Below are positions 17,134 to 25,334 of a DNA stretch of 64,000 nt, in pieces (positions within the stretch are counted from its first letter, which is position 1; the number at the start of each line of letters is the position of its first letter). Source of the stretch: Paraburkholderia monticola (GTDB lineage Bacteria; Pseudomonadota; Gammaproteobacteria; Burkholderiales; Burkholderiaceae); assembly GCF_001580545.1 (NCBI RefSeq), contig NZ_LRBG01000031.1, forward strand, positions 1-64,000, given 5' to 3'. The translations under genes were made by a program, and so were the position numbers. Below the pieces are notes generated by a model, which was given only the letters and a program-made list of their open reading frames with translations, was not told the origin of the DNA and made no database searches.

Positions 17134-17164
17134 GCGCGGCGCGTCAGTTTTACACGCGCCGCGC
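17134..17164 (+). terminator. Stem-loop terminator between convergent operons
   Basis: GCGCGGCGCGT, loop CAGTTTTAC, ACGCGCCGCGC: an eleven-pair perfect stem followed by TTCTTC, placed 21 bases after the ABC operon stop and before the convergent LysR stop at 17203. The symmetric stem could serve both directions. Confidence 0.7.
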
Positions 17165-17202
17165 TTCTTCATTGCCGCCTCATGAATCAGCCACCGCAGG
17201 AA

Positions 17203-18090
17203 TCAGCACAGCGACAGCGCGAGCTCCACGAAAAGCGTGACGCGAGCATTGGCCTCTCCGTATCGGTAGGCCACGGAAAGCGTCGTCGTCGTGTCTTCAT
17301 CGTCGAGCGCGCGAAATACGACGCCGGGTATCGCGATGGCACGCAAGGTCGCCGGCACCAGTGCGACGCCTAAGCCTGTCGCAATCAATCCGATCAGGGT
17401 CGAAGCTTGTTGCGCCTCCTGGACGACGTTCGGCTCGAAGCCACGCTTGGCGCACAACGAAAGCATTTGCTCATGGATGACGACGCCGGCCTTCTGCGGA
17501 TAGGCGATGAACGACTCATTGCGTAGATCGGCGAGGCGGACTTTGCGAGCCTTGGCGAAGCGATTATGTGATTGGACCGCCAGCAGCAATGGCTCGGTAT
17601 AAAGCGGCGCAATGGCGATGTTGGAGGGGGGCGGTGCCTCGGGCGCGCGCAACAAGCCGACGTCCAGTTCGCGTTGTTCGAGCGCTTCCAGCTGCCGGGC
17701 AGACGAAAGCTCGATCAATGTGATCTTCACGTTGGGCCGCTGTGTGCGGTACGCGTGTATCAGCTTCGGAAACGTGGGAGAGAGCGACGACGCGTTCGTA
17801 AATCCCACTCGCAGCCGGCCTACCTCGCCACTTACCGTCTCCCAGACCGACTCTTTGGCGTGCTCGACACGAGCCAGGATCGCGCGCGCGTCGTCGAGGA
17901 GCGCGAGGCCCGCTTCGGTCAACGACACCTCGCGCCTGGTGCGATGAAACAGGCGTGCTCCGAGTTCCGCCTCGAGTGCCTGGATGCCGAGGCTCAGAGG
18001 AGCCTGCGTGATGCCGAGGCGCTCGGCGGTGCGCCGGAAATGAAGCTCCTCCGCCAGAACCGCGAAGTACTCGAGGTAGCGCAGATTCAT
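17203..18090 (-). CDS. LysR-family regulator of the adjacent catabolic operon
   Basis: A 295-residue LysR protein (MNLRYLEYFAVLAEELHFRR; AERLGITQAPLSLGIQALEA helix-turn-helix, about residues 22-41), of the CatR/BenM-like branch with HFRRTAERLGI. The effector domain includes VGFTNASSLSPTFPKLIHAY and GIGLVP-like GLGVALVPATLR. It is divergent from the HpcH aldolase gene at 18189, with an AT-rich gap carrying dyads. By the usual LysR arrangement it senses a pathway intermediate and controls the plus-strand operon to 24766. Confidence 0.9.
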   Translation of the reverse strand: MNLRYLEYFAVLAEELHFRRTAERLGITQAPLSLGIQALEAELGARLFHRTRREVSLTEAGLALLDDARAILARVEHAKESVWETVSGEVGRLRVGFTNASSLSPTFPKLIHAYRTQRPNVKITLIELSSARQLEALEQRELDVGLLRAPEAPPPSNIAIAPLYTEPLLLAVQSHNRFAKARKVRLADLRNESFIAYPQKAGVVIHEQMLSLCAKRGFEPNVVQEAQQASTLIGLIATGLGVALVPATLRAIAIPGVVFRALDDEDTTTTLSVAYRYGEANARVTLFVELALSLC

Positions 18091-18096
18091 TGATAT

Positions 18097-18139
18097 GTTT
18101 TGTAAATCAATAATATTGAATTAAAGAATAATACAAAAC
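18097..18139. promoter_or_regulatory. Nested dyads in the LysR/aldolase divergent promoter region
   Basis: GTTTTGTA at 18097-18104 and its exact complement TACAAAAC at 18132-18139 enclose a second dyad TCAAT-AAT-ATTGA at 18107-18119. The inner dyad has T and A ends compatible with a T-N11-A LysR box. The region is sharply AT-rich against its surroundings. Likely contains the LysR site and overlapping promoters for both directions. Confidence 0.45.
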
Positions 18140-18188
18140 GTTGTCATGGACCATACTTTCGTCGACCGAGAGAACAGACGGAGACGAC

Positions 18189-18968
18189 ATGAATGGAGCG
18201 GAACTGCTCGAACGCCTGCGTGGTGGACACAACGTGGTAGCGCTGGGAATCCGCGCTTCACGCACGCCCGAGATCGTTCGTTGGGCGAAAGCGGCCGGTT
18301 ACGACACGATCTGGATCGACATGGAGCACAGCACGATGCCGGTCGACGCGGTCGCGCAGATGTGTCTATGTGCGCAGGATCTGGGGCTGATGCCGTGGGT
18401 TCGCGTGCCCGAGCGCGACTACGGGACGATCAACCGGGTGCTCGACGGCGGGGCGCTCGGGATCATCGTGGCGCGCATCGAGAGCGCGGAGGAGGCGCAA
18501 AGCGCCGTCACGGCGACTCGCTTCGCGCCGCTCGGCCAGCGCTCACAGATCCTCACGCTGCCGCACGTAGGCTATGCGGCGCTGCCGGTGCGCGAAATGA
18601 ATGCTCGAGTGAATGCGGCGAGTGCGCTCAAGGTGCTGATCGAAAGCCGGGCGGGCGTACAGGCCGCCGATGAAATCGCCGCGGTGGAAGGTGTGGATAT
18701 CGTGGCGCTCGGCTGCAACGATCTTTCGGCGGATCTCGGTCACGCTGGCGAACCCACGCATCCCGAAGTCGTCGAGGCGTGCCGTCATGTGCTCGAAGCC
18801 GCGCGTCGCCACGGCAAGGTGGCGATCGTCGGTGGCATGCCCGAAGGCGAAACGCTAGCGGCGCTGCGCCGTGAGGGCGCGAAGCCGTTCCTTTTCGCGG
18901 GCATCGATACCGATCTCTTTCTGGCCGCAATGCGGCAGCGGGCCGCACAGGCTCGCGCAATCCACTAA
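18189..18968 (+). CDS. HpcH/HpaI-family aldolase
   Basis: A 259-residue class II (metal-dependent) pyruvate aldolase. Recognisable elements: WIDMEHSTM (about residues 44-52), then MPWVRVPERDYGTINRVLDG, GALGIIVARIESAEEAQSAV and VDIVALGCNDLSADLG, which supply the metal-binding Glu/Asp and the catalytic Arg. The family cleaves 4-hydroxy-2-oxo acids to pyruvate (or oxaloacetate) plus an aldehyde or keto acid at the end of meta-cleavage pathways. The frame extends upstream but the start at 18189 (GGAGACGAC ahead) gives the usual N-terminus. First gene of the operon, next to a LigI-like hydrolase. Confidence 0.9.
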   Translation: MNGAELLERLRGGHNVVALGIRASRTPEIVRWAKAAGYDTIWIDMEHSTMPVDAVAQMCLCAQDLGLMPWVRVPERDYGTINRVLDGGALGIIVARIESAEEAQSAVTATRFAPLGQRSQILTLPHVGYAALPVREMNARVNAASALKVLIESRAGVQAADEIAAVEGVDIVALGCNDLSADLGHAGEPTHPEVVEACRHVLEAARRHGKVAIVGGMPEGETLAALRREGAKPFLFAGIDTDLFLAAMRQRAAQARAIH

Positions 18969-18989
18969 TTCATCGATCTACGGGAAGTC

Positions 18990-19877
18990 ATGGCTACCAC
19001 TACGGAAACTCCGCTTATCTCAACGCCGATGCGCGATTGCCAAACGCTCGAACGCCCCGCGTTCGCCGTGCCCGACCTGGCGTGCGACGCGCACATGCAC
19101 GTGTTCGGCTCACTCGAGCGTTATCCGTGCGTCGAGCGCCCGCATTACACGCTGCCCGACGGCAAGCTGGCGCACTATCTGCGGCTCATGGAGGTTCTGA
19201 AGCTCAAGCGCTTCGTGATCGTGCAGCCGAGCTTTTACGGCACCGACAATCGCTGCATGATCGATGCGCTCGAAGTGGCCGGATCGATCGCGCGCGGCGT
19301 GGCGATGATCGAGGAGGATACCGACGCGGCGACGCTTGAGCGTTTCCACAAAGCCGGCGTGCGCGCGGTGCGGCTCGACCTGTTCGCACGCGCGGCGTTG
19401 CCGACGGCCGAAATCCAGCAGTACATCACGCGCATGGCGAAGCGCTGCGCGTCGCTTGGCTGGCATGTGCAGTTCTACGCGCCGGGCTGGGTCGTGCGCA
19501 ACCTGATTCCGTTCCTCGCGGACGTGCAGACCGATTTCGTGATCGACCATATGGGGTACATGCTCGAAGAGGATGGCCTCACGCAGGACGACTTCGCGCG
19601 TCTGCTCGGCCTGCTGCGCGACGGCCGCTGCTGGCTCAAGCTCAGCGCGCCGTACCGGATCGCGAAGCACCGTGGCTACGAAGCGGTCGCGCCGATGGCC
19701 AAGGGCATCATCGCGGCGGCTCCGCACAAGGTGATCTGGGGTTCCGACTGGCCGCATATTCCCGATGGCTCGCGCGACACGGGTGAACTGCTGAACCTGC
19801 TTGCGCAGTGGACCGATGATGCAGCCGTGCATCGCGCGATTCTGGCGGACAACCCGGCGCGCCTGTTCGACTTCTGA
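18990..19877 (+). CDS. LigI-like amidohydrolase (2-pyrone-4,6-dicarboxylate hydrolase family)
   Basis: A 295-residue TIM-barrel hydrolase. N-terminal CDAHMHVFGSLERYP gives the HxH motif and the FGS-P loop of pyrone-dicarboxylate hydrolases; further motifs are FVIVQPSFYGTDN, DFVIDHMG and VIWGSDWPH (metal-ligand Asp). LigI opens 2-pyrone-4,6-dicarboxylate to oxalomesaconate in the protocatechuate 4,5-cleavage route. With an HpcH-type aldolase upstream and an aromatic-acid transporter downstream, a ring-cleavage-product lactonase is likely, though no hydratase or dioxygenase is present here. Gap of 21 bases after the aldolase. Confidence 0.85.
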   Translation: MATTTETPLISTPMRDCQTLERPAFAVPDLACDAHMHVFGSLERYPCVERPHYTLPDGKLAHYLRLMEVLKLKRFVIVQPSFYGTDNRCMIDALEVAGSIARGVAMIEEDTDAATLERFHKAGVRAVRLDLFARAALPTAEIQQYITRMAKRCASLGWHVQFYAPGWVVRNLIPFLADVQTDFVIDHMGYMLEEDGLTQDDFARLLGLLRDGRCWLKLSAPYRIAKHRGYEAVAPMAKGIIAAAPHKVIWGSDWPHIPDGSRDTGELLNLLAQWTDDAAVHRAILADNPARLFDF

Positions 19878-19896
19878 CGTGGCGAGAGAGGCAACC

Positions 19897-21057
19897 ATGA
19901 GTTATCAGCCGGATCCCGCCTTCGCGGGCCTGTTTCGGGCTTTCACATCCGACCCGGAGAGCATCGGTGCCCATCTGAGCATGCAAATGGCGCAACGGGC
20001 GGCGCGCGATCCGCTGATCGTGTCGACGGGCTCGGACATCGTGCTGTTTCCAGGCGGCGGCGCAGCACCGCGGATCGAGAGCTTCCGCAAATCCACGCGC
20101 GGTTTCATCGAGTTGACCGCGGTCTCGCATCTGCCGCTCGCGCTGGCGTATCTGGCGCGCATGCGCGAGTTGGCAGCCGATGACGGCGACGACGCGCAAT
20201 GGCGTACGGACGCACGACGGTTGCTGGGCCACGTGCAAAAGACGCGCGACGCCAACTCGCTGGCGCTGTGGCGCGACTACGTCAACCTGGCGAGCTTTGC
20301 GGGTTACGAGCAGAAGATCGTCGATCTCGTCGACTATACGTGCGGCGCGTCGCTCGACATGCTCGAGCGCGCGTTGAAGGACCCCGCGCTGCTGCGCTTC
20401 GACACACTCAATGCGCAGTTCTTCGCGCCGCGTGGGGGCGAAGGTGTGAGCGTACCGATGAACGACGTGATGTTCGCGACATTCGGGCTTGCCTACCTCG
20501 ATATCGTGTACCGCATCGGCAACTGGCTGCGCGAGCAGCGGCTCGATTGGAGCCGGGCGATGGCGCTGGTGAGCGGGCAGTCGGGACGCCCGACTGCCGG
20601 TGTGACCTGGGCCTCGAACAATATGTGCTACCTGCTGTGGCGCGCGTCGGAGCGTGCGTTGCTACCCGAGCGCGTGCTGGTCGCGCCTCACGCGCCGTCG
20701 TTTTCGGTCGTGCAGTTACCCGACGAGGCGGGTTTGGCGAAGCTCGAGCAGGACTATCGGCTGCTTTGGCTCAACACGCGTGCGAGCATCGAGGTCGCCC
20801 GCGAGCTGTTTCCCGAGCAGGCCGGCTATCGCTTCGAACCGCAGACGACCGGCGGCATGCCGCCGATCACGGACCTGCGCGATCGCGCGGCGACCACCGC
20901 GCGGCTGCGCCGCATCATGGAAGATCCGGCACAGCTGCTTTCCAACTGCGTGGCCGACTATATCGTCGACCAGTTGCATGCGAACGATAACGATCCGACG
21001 CGAGTGCCAATACCGGGCTTCACCGATGTCGACTATCCCTCGGCGGGCAGCGTGTGA
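19897..21057 (+). CDS. Conserved-looking protein of unknown function
   Basis: A 386-residue soluble, mostly helical protein without signal peptide. I do not recognise a named fold with confidence. It starts MSYQPDPAFAGLFRAFTSDP; notable blocks are DPLIVSTGSDIVLFPGGG, FIELTAVSHLPLALAYLARM, TLNAQFFAPRGGEGVSVPMN, SGQSGRPTAGVTWASNNM, and a proline-rich C-terminal end RVPIPGFTDVDYPSAG. GAGAGG precedes the ATG at 19897; the gap to the hydrolase is 19 bases. The operon position between a LigI-like hydrolase and an aromatic-acid transporter suggests an enzyme of the same pathway. Codon use matches its neighbours. Confidence 0.75.
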   Translation: MSYQPDPAFAGLFRAFTSDPESIGAHLSMQMAQRAARDPLIVSTGSDIVLFPGGGAAPRIESFRKSTRGFIELTAVSHLPLALAYLARMRELAADDGDDAQWRTDARRLLGHVQKTRDANSLALWRDYVNLASFAGYEQKIVDLVDYTCGASLDMLERALKDPALLRFDTLNAQFFAPRGGEGVSVPMNDVMFATFGLAYLDIVYRIGNWLREQRLDWSRAMALVSGQSGRPTAGVTWASNNMCYLLWRASERALLPERVLVAPHAPSFSVVQLPDEAGLAKLEQDYRLLWLNTRASIEVARELFPEQAGYRFEPQTTGGMPPITDLRDRAATTARLRRIMEDPAQLLSNCVADYIVDQLHANDNDPTRVPIPGFTDVDYPSAGSV

Positions 21058-21138
21058 CATGCCGCGCTTCGTCACGGCGAAAGATCTATCGATAACGAAA
21101 GGGCGACGCAACGATCGTCGTCCGCAGGAGACGCAACC

Positions 21139-22392
21139 ATGAACGCCCGTCCCACCGAGCGCGCCGCGCTCGTCACGCTCGTCTGTTTCGCCGTGTCGAT
21201 GATCGACGGGTTCGATACGTTGATGCTGTCATTCGTTGCCCCGCTGATTTCGCACGCGCTCCAGATCGATCATGCCTCTCTGGGCCGGGTTTTCGGCGCG
21301 GGCTTCATCGGGACGGTGATCGGGTCGATCGCGGCAGGGCCTGCCGCCGATCGCTTCGGGCGCAAGCCGACGTTGGTCGTCGCGCTCGCGATCACCGGAC
21401 TGCTCACGCTCGCTTGCGTGCTCGCCAGCTCGGCGCCGCAGCTTGCATTGCTGCGCTTTATCGGTGGCCTCGGGATGGGCGGCGCGATCCCGCCGGTTGC
21501 AGCGATCACCGCGGAGTGCGCGTCACCGAGGCAGCGTTCATCGCTCGTCATTCTGATGTTTATCGGCTTTCCACTCGGCGCGGTCGTGGGTGGTGCAATT
21601 TCGGCCGCATTGATGACCCGCTTTGGCTGGCAGATCGTGTTCGCGATGGGCGGTTCGTTTGCGCTGGCCATGCTGATTCCGGTGGTGTGGCTGATTCCGG
21701 CGCGTGAAGTTCCATTCGCGTCTCGGGCTCAGGGCCATGCGAAGCTGGGCGCAATTCTCGCAGCGGGCCGGGCCGCACCTGCTTTTGCGCTCTGGTGCGG
21801 AGTACTGGCGAGCATGATCGTTTCGGGATTCCTCGTCAGTTTCATTCCGACCATCCTGAACATCAACGGTGTGCCACCCGCTCGAGCGGCACTCGGCGCG
21901 GTCGTTCTCAATGTCGGCGCAATCGTTGGTGCGCTGGCGCTGTCGTGGGTCGTGCGCCGGCGCGAGCCGTTCCGCCCGGTGGCAGCGTCGTTCGTCGGGG
22001 GCGCGCTGTTGACCGGCGCACTCGGTTTGCTGATCGGCGTGGGCGACACGCTGTTCGGCATGCTGTTCCTCGTGGGTGCCTTTCTTGTCGGCGGACAGCT
22101 GACGTTCCCCGCGATCGCCAGTCGACTGTTTCCGGCGGCGGTACGAGCGTCCGGCGTCGGTTGGACGATGGCGATCGGCCGGCTCGGTTCGATCATCGGG
22201 CCGATGATCGGCGGTCTGATGCTGGCGCATCAAGTCGCGCTCGACAGATTGTTTGTTTTCGCGGGCCTGCTGGCGTTGCTCGCGGCTAGCGGCGTTGCGC
22301 TCGCGAGCGTCTGGGGCCGTGGCGCGCAGATGGCCAGCGACCGCGAGCCAGGCGCCGCCGCGCCGCTCGTCGCCGCGGACGGAAAGCATTGA
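21139..22392 (+). CDS. MFS transporter, aromatic acid:H+ symporter (AAHS) family
   Basis: A 417-residue, 12-segment MFS protein. The first segment has FAVSMIDGFDTLMLSFVAPL, with the DGFD motif typical of AAHS carriers such as PcaK and BenK, and the loop 2-3 motif is GPAADRFGRKPTLVVAL. Segment 4-5 has GGLGMGGAIPPVAAITAECA. GGAGACGCAACC precedes the ATG. Located in the catabolic operon, it probably imports the aromatic or ring-derived acid through the inner membrane, working with the porin at the operon end. Confidence 0.9.
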   Translation: MNARPTERAALVTLVCFAVSMIDGFDTLMLSFVAPLISHALQIDHASLGRVFGAGFIGTVIGSIAAGPAADRFGRKPTLVVALAITGLLTLACVLASSAPQLALLRFIGGLGMGGAIPPVAAITAECASPRQRSSLVILMFIGFPLGAVVGGAISAALMTRFGWQIVFAMGGSFALAMLIPVVWLIPAREVPFASRAQGHAKLGAILAAGRAAPAFALWCGVLASMIVSGFLVSFIPTILNINGVPPARAALGAVVLNVGAIVGALALSWVVRRREPFRPVAASFVGGALLTGALGLLIGVGDTLFGMLFLVGAFLVGGQLTFPAIASRLFPAAVRASGVGWTMAIGRLGSIIGPMIGGLMLAHQVALDRLFVFAGLLALLAASGVALASVWGRGAQMASDREPGAAAPLVAADGKH

Positions 22393-22445
22393 GTCATACC
22401 GACTTTCAGTGCGACGACAGTCATTTTGGATAGGAGAAGAATTCA

Positions 22446-23537
22446 ATGAGCGAACGTATCTTGACGCCGATCCAGGCGCTGGCAACGACAGGTGCTCGTG
22501 CGCTGGCGACCTGGCAACTCGACGACGTCCGCTATCTTGCCGTGGCGCAACTCGCGCGTGATATCCCCGGCGAGCCGCCGCACATGAATGGTGGTGACAG
22601 CGATATCGAGGCGCCACTGTTCCGCATGGAGGGTGAACGCTTCGTTCAGTTCGACGCATTTCAGTTGAGCGGCGGCGAGGATGTCGAGTACTTCGAGATC
22701 GGCGCCCGGCGTTTTCTCACCACAGCGGGAATTCGCCAGGGACGAGGCCCGTACGACCTCAATACACAGGCCACACTGTATGAGTGGCGCAATGGTGCAT
22801 GGGAGCCACACCAGCACTTCGCGGCGTTCGCGGCCAAGCAGTGGCGCGCATTCGCGATCGGCGAAAGGCAATTTCTCGCGCTTGCGCAAGGCGTGACGCT
22901 TGACGGCGTGGACGCAACGCACCCGCGCAGTTCGCGGATCTTCGAATGGAATGGCGAGCGCTTCGAACTGTTCCAAACGATAGACGGCCTGTGGGGCTAC
23001 GACTGGAATGATTTCCAACACGGCGACATGCATCTTCTGGCGTATTCGGATCATGTCAGTGGTTCTGCCGTGATGCGCTGGAACGGCGAGCAATTCGTCA
23101 CCTTGCAGCGCTTCGAAGAGAAGGGCGGCCGAACATTCCGCTTTTTCGAAGCGGACGGCGAGTGCTGGATGGTGCACGTCAATCTGCTTGCGCACACCAC
23201 GCTCTATCGATTCGACGGCGAGCGCTTTGTCGAGACGCAACAGTTGGGCGGGCCGGGAGGGCGCGAGCTTTGCCTCATTGAAAGCGAGCGCGGACGTTAT
23301 CTCGTGCGTGTCTGCTTTATCACCGGCACACCCCAGGCACCAGTCGTCGAACGCGAATCGCAGATATTTGAATGGACCGGGAACACGTTCGCGCTCGTCG
23401 AGACGTTCGACACGAGCGCGGCAACGGCGGCCATCAGTTTTACGGAAGGTGGTACGCGCTATCTCGCCGTCGCCAACAGCTTGAGCGCTGAGCAGCGCTT
23501 TGGTGTGGCGTCGACGTTGTACCGCTTCGACGCCTAG
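22446..23537 (+). CDS. EAR/EPTP-repeat beta-propeller protein
   Basis: A 363-residue protein made of about seven repeats of roughly 45-50 residues. Each ends with a hydrophobic-aromatic pair, Gly and a following aromatic: LFRMEGERFVQFDAF, LYEWRNGAWEPHQHF, IFEWNGERFELFQTI, VMRWNGEQFVTLQRF, LYRFDGERFVETQQL, IFEWTGNTFALVETF and a final LYRFDA. This is the pattern of EAR (EPTP) repeats, known from the seven-bladed propellers of LGI1 and related proteins. No signal peptide is seen, so it is probably cytoplasmic. It lies 53 bases after the AAHS gene and before a hairpin and porin. Role unknown: a binding scaffold or a lactonase-like propeller enzyme are options. Confidence 0.75.
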   Translation: MSERILTPIQALATTGARALATWQLDDVRYLAVAQLARDIPGEPPHMNGGDSDIEAPLFRMEGERFVQFDAFQLSGGEDVEYFEIGARRFLTTAGIRQGRGPYDLNTQATLYEWRNGAWEPHQHFAAFAAKQWRAFAIGERQFLALAQGVTLDGVDATHPRSSRIFEWNGERFELFQTIDGLWGYDWNDFQHGDMHLLAYSDHVSGSAVMRWNGEQFVTLQRFEEKGGRTFRFFEADGECWMVHVNLLAHTTLYRFDGERFVETQQLGGPGGRELCLIESERGRYLVRVCFITGTPQAPVVERESQIFEWTGNTFALVETFDTSAATAAISFTEGGTRYLAVANSLSAEQRFGVASTLYRFDA

Positions 23538-23560
23538 CGCGACTCGTCGCGTTCCGATTG

Positions 23561-23579
23561 GGCCCGGAGAGTCCGGGCC
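23561..23579 (+). terminator. Hairpin between the propeller gene and the porin gene
   Basis: GGCCCGGA, loop GAG, TCCGGGCC: eight perfect pairs, followed by ATCCCC rather than a T-run. It lies 24 bases after the propeller stop. It could partly separate porin expression from the upstream operon; the porin has its own strong ribosome site. Confidence 0.45.
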
Positions 23580-23653
23580 ATCCCCCACCGAAAGAAATTC
23601 CCTCGCACGAGGGAGGGAATCGTTTTGACTAAAAAAAGCAAAGGAGACACGCA

Positions 23654-24766
23654 ATGAAGAGAATCGTGACGAAAGCGGCGGCCGCCGCGCTGATCGGCGC
23701 CGGCACCTTGGGGACCGCCCATGCGCAGAGTAGCGTGACGCTCTACGGCATCATCGATGCGGGCATCACCTACTTCAGCAATCTCAACGGGCATGCCACG
23801 TTCGTCGCAAACGATGGTTCGATCCAGTCGAATCGCTGGGGTCTGCGCGGTGTGGAAGATCTTGGCGGCGGCACGCGGGCCGTCTTCGACCTGGAAAACG
23901 GCTTCAACCTGTACAGCGGAACGATGGTTCAGTCAGGTGTGTTGTTTAGCCGGCAGGCATGGTTGGGATTGTCGAACGACGCGGCGGGCACGTTGACCTT
24001 TGGCAAGCAGTACGACTTCGTCTGGGACAACCTGACACAGTTTGCGATGGGACAGCTCGCTGGTCAGTACGCGTGGCACCCGGGCGACTTCGACCATCTC
24101 GCAGGCACATTGCACATCAACAACGCCATCAAATACACGTCGCCGACATTTGCCGGCGTGACGCTAGGCGGTCTCTATGCGTTCCCCTCGCAATCGGTGC
24201 CGGCGGGGACGGGCCGCGTGTATGCGCTGGGTGCGCGGTATTCGAACGGGCCACTCAATCTGGGAATGGCCTATACGAACACGCACGACCTTGGTCTGAA
24301 CGGGCCGACCCAGGCGGGCACGACATTCTTTCCCGGGTTGCCCGCCGGGCCTGTCATTGCGAACAACGTCGCGTCGTTCGGCGTGGGCGGAAGCTATCGC
24401 TACGGTCGTAGCCTCACGCGTCTGCTCTTCACCAACACGCACTTCAAGATTGGCAGCGACAGCGGTTCGATGCTGACCTACGAGGCGAATGAGGCCTTCT
24501 ATCTCACGCCAGCGACGATATTGATGGCGGGCGGCTGGTACAGCAAGCTCGGCTCGCAAAAGTGGGTGAACGCAACGGCGCTGTGCGACTACTGGCTTTC
24601 GAAGAGCGTCGACGTCTACACGAGCGCGACATGGCTTCATGCGTCGGGTGGAGCCGCGCCTGTATTCCTCGGCGGCGGGTCGGCACCGGTGTTCGAAAAT
24701 GGCGTTTATGTGGGGACGGGCAATTCTTCGGTTGCGGTACGAGTGGGCATGCGCAAGTTGTTCTGA
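23654..24766 (+). CDS. Gram-negative general porin (Porin_4, OmpC-like)
   Basis: A 370-residue outer-membrane porin. Signal peptide MKRIVTKAAAAALIGAGTLG with cleavage after AHA-Q, and mature start SSVTLYGIIDAGITYFSN, the classic Burkholderiales porin N-terminus. Further hallmarks are SNRWGLRGVEDLGGGTRAVF, LFSRQAWLGLSNDAAGTLTF and C-terminal VRVGMRKLF with terminal Phe. AAAGGAG precedes the ATG. Trimeric 16-stranded barrels of this type admit small anionic nutrients; placement after the AAHS operon suggests outer-membrane entry of the same substrate. A cysteine (ALCDYWLSKS) is unusual for the family. Confidence 0.92.
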   Translation: MKRIVTKAAAAALIGAGTLGTAHAQSSVTLYGIIDAGITYFSNLNGHATFVANDGSIQSNRWGLRGVEDLGGGTRAVFDLENGFNLYSGTMVQSGVLFSRQAWLGLSNDAAGTLTFGKQYDFVWDNLTQFAMGQLAGQYAWHPGDFDHLAGTLHINNAIKYTSPTFAGVTLGGLYAFPSQSVPAGTGRVYALGARYSNGPLNLGMAYTNTHDLGLNGPTQAGTTFFPGLPAGPVIANNVASFGVGGSYRYGRSLTRLLFTNTHFKIGSDSGSMLTYEANEAFYLTPATILMAGGWYSKLGSQKWVNATALCDYWLSKSVDVYTSATWLHASGGAAPVFLGGGSAPVFENGVYVGTGNSSVAVRVGMRKLF

Positions 24767-24805
24767 AGCGTCATACCGATCGTCACCGGGGCTTGCCATC
24801 CGCTA

Positions 24806-25273
24806 TCAGAGATCGCGCGTCCGCGGGATGACGACCGCCTGGCCGTGTAGTTTGCCGTCCGCGTCGAGAAGCTGCCACAACGTGGCTTCCTCGATCATGA
24901 AGCGCTGGCCTGACTTGGTGACACGCACGCCCTTGTAGCCTGCCTCGTAGCCCAGCCGCTGCACCCGGGCAAGGAACTGCTGCCGCTCATCGCGATTCGG
25001 GGCCTCGGCCGAGAGTCGCGACGGCAGTTGGATGATTTCGTCCCAGCTATATCCAAAGCGGCGCTGCGCGGCCTTGTTGCCGTAGATAAAGACCGGGTCC
25101 GAAGCTGTATTGTGCGCGAGCACCGCAAACGGGGCGCTCTCATAAAGCCACTTTGCAGCTTCGACCACAGACATGGCCTGCGGCACCAGAGGGCGACCGA
25201 GAAGCCGGGCGTAGCTGTCGGCAAGAAGCTGATAGAAAGCTGGATTGCACTGGAGTGGGATCATCCGGGACAT
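24806..25273 (-). CDS. MEKHLA-domain protein
   Basis: A 155-residue PAS-like protein. It contains SYARLLGRPLVPQAM, EAAKWLYESAPFAVLAHNTA, DPVFIYGNKAAQRRFGYSWD, EIIQLPSRLSAEAPNRDERQ and GVRVTKSGQRFMIEEATLWQ, matching the MEKHLA domain found alone in bacteria and at the C-terminus of plant HD-Zip III factors. A longer upstream extension is open but poor in character; start 25273 (MSRMIPLQC) or 25264 (MIPLQC) are both possible. It ends convergent with the porin gene 40 bases away. Probable small-molecule or redox sensing fold; no partner kinase is visible here. Confidence 0.8.
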   Translation of the reverse strand: MSRMIPLQCNPAFYQLLADSYARLLGRPLVPQAMSVVEAAKWLYESAPFAVLAHNTASDPVFIYGNKAAQRRFGYSWDEIIQLPSRLSAEAPNRDERQQFLARVQRLGYEAGYKGVRVTKSGQRFMIEEATLWQLLDADGKLHGQAVVIPRTRDL

Positions 25274-25334
25274 CTCGACGTGAGGTCTGCTCGACGGTGA
25301 AGGCGCACACGATACAGCATCTACGAGCGAGGGC

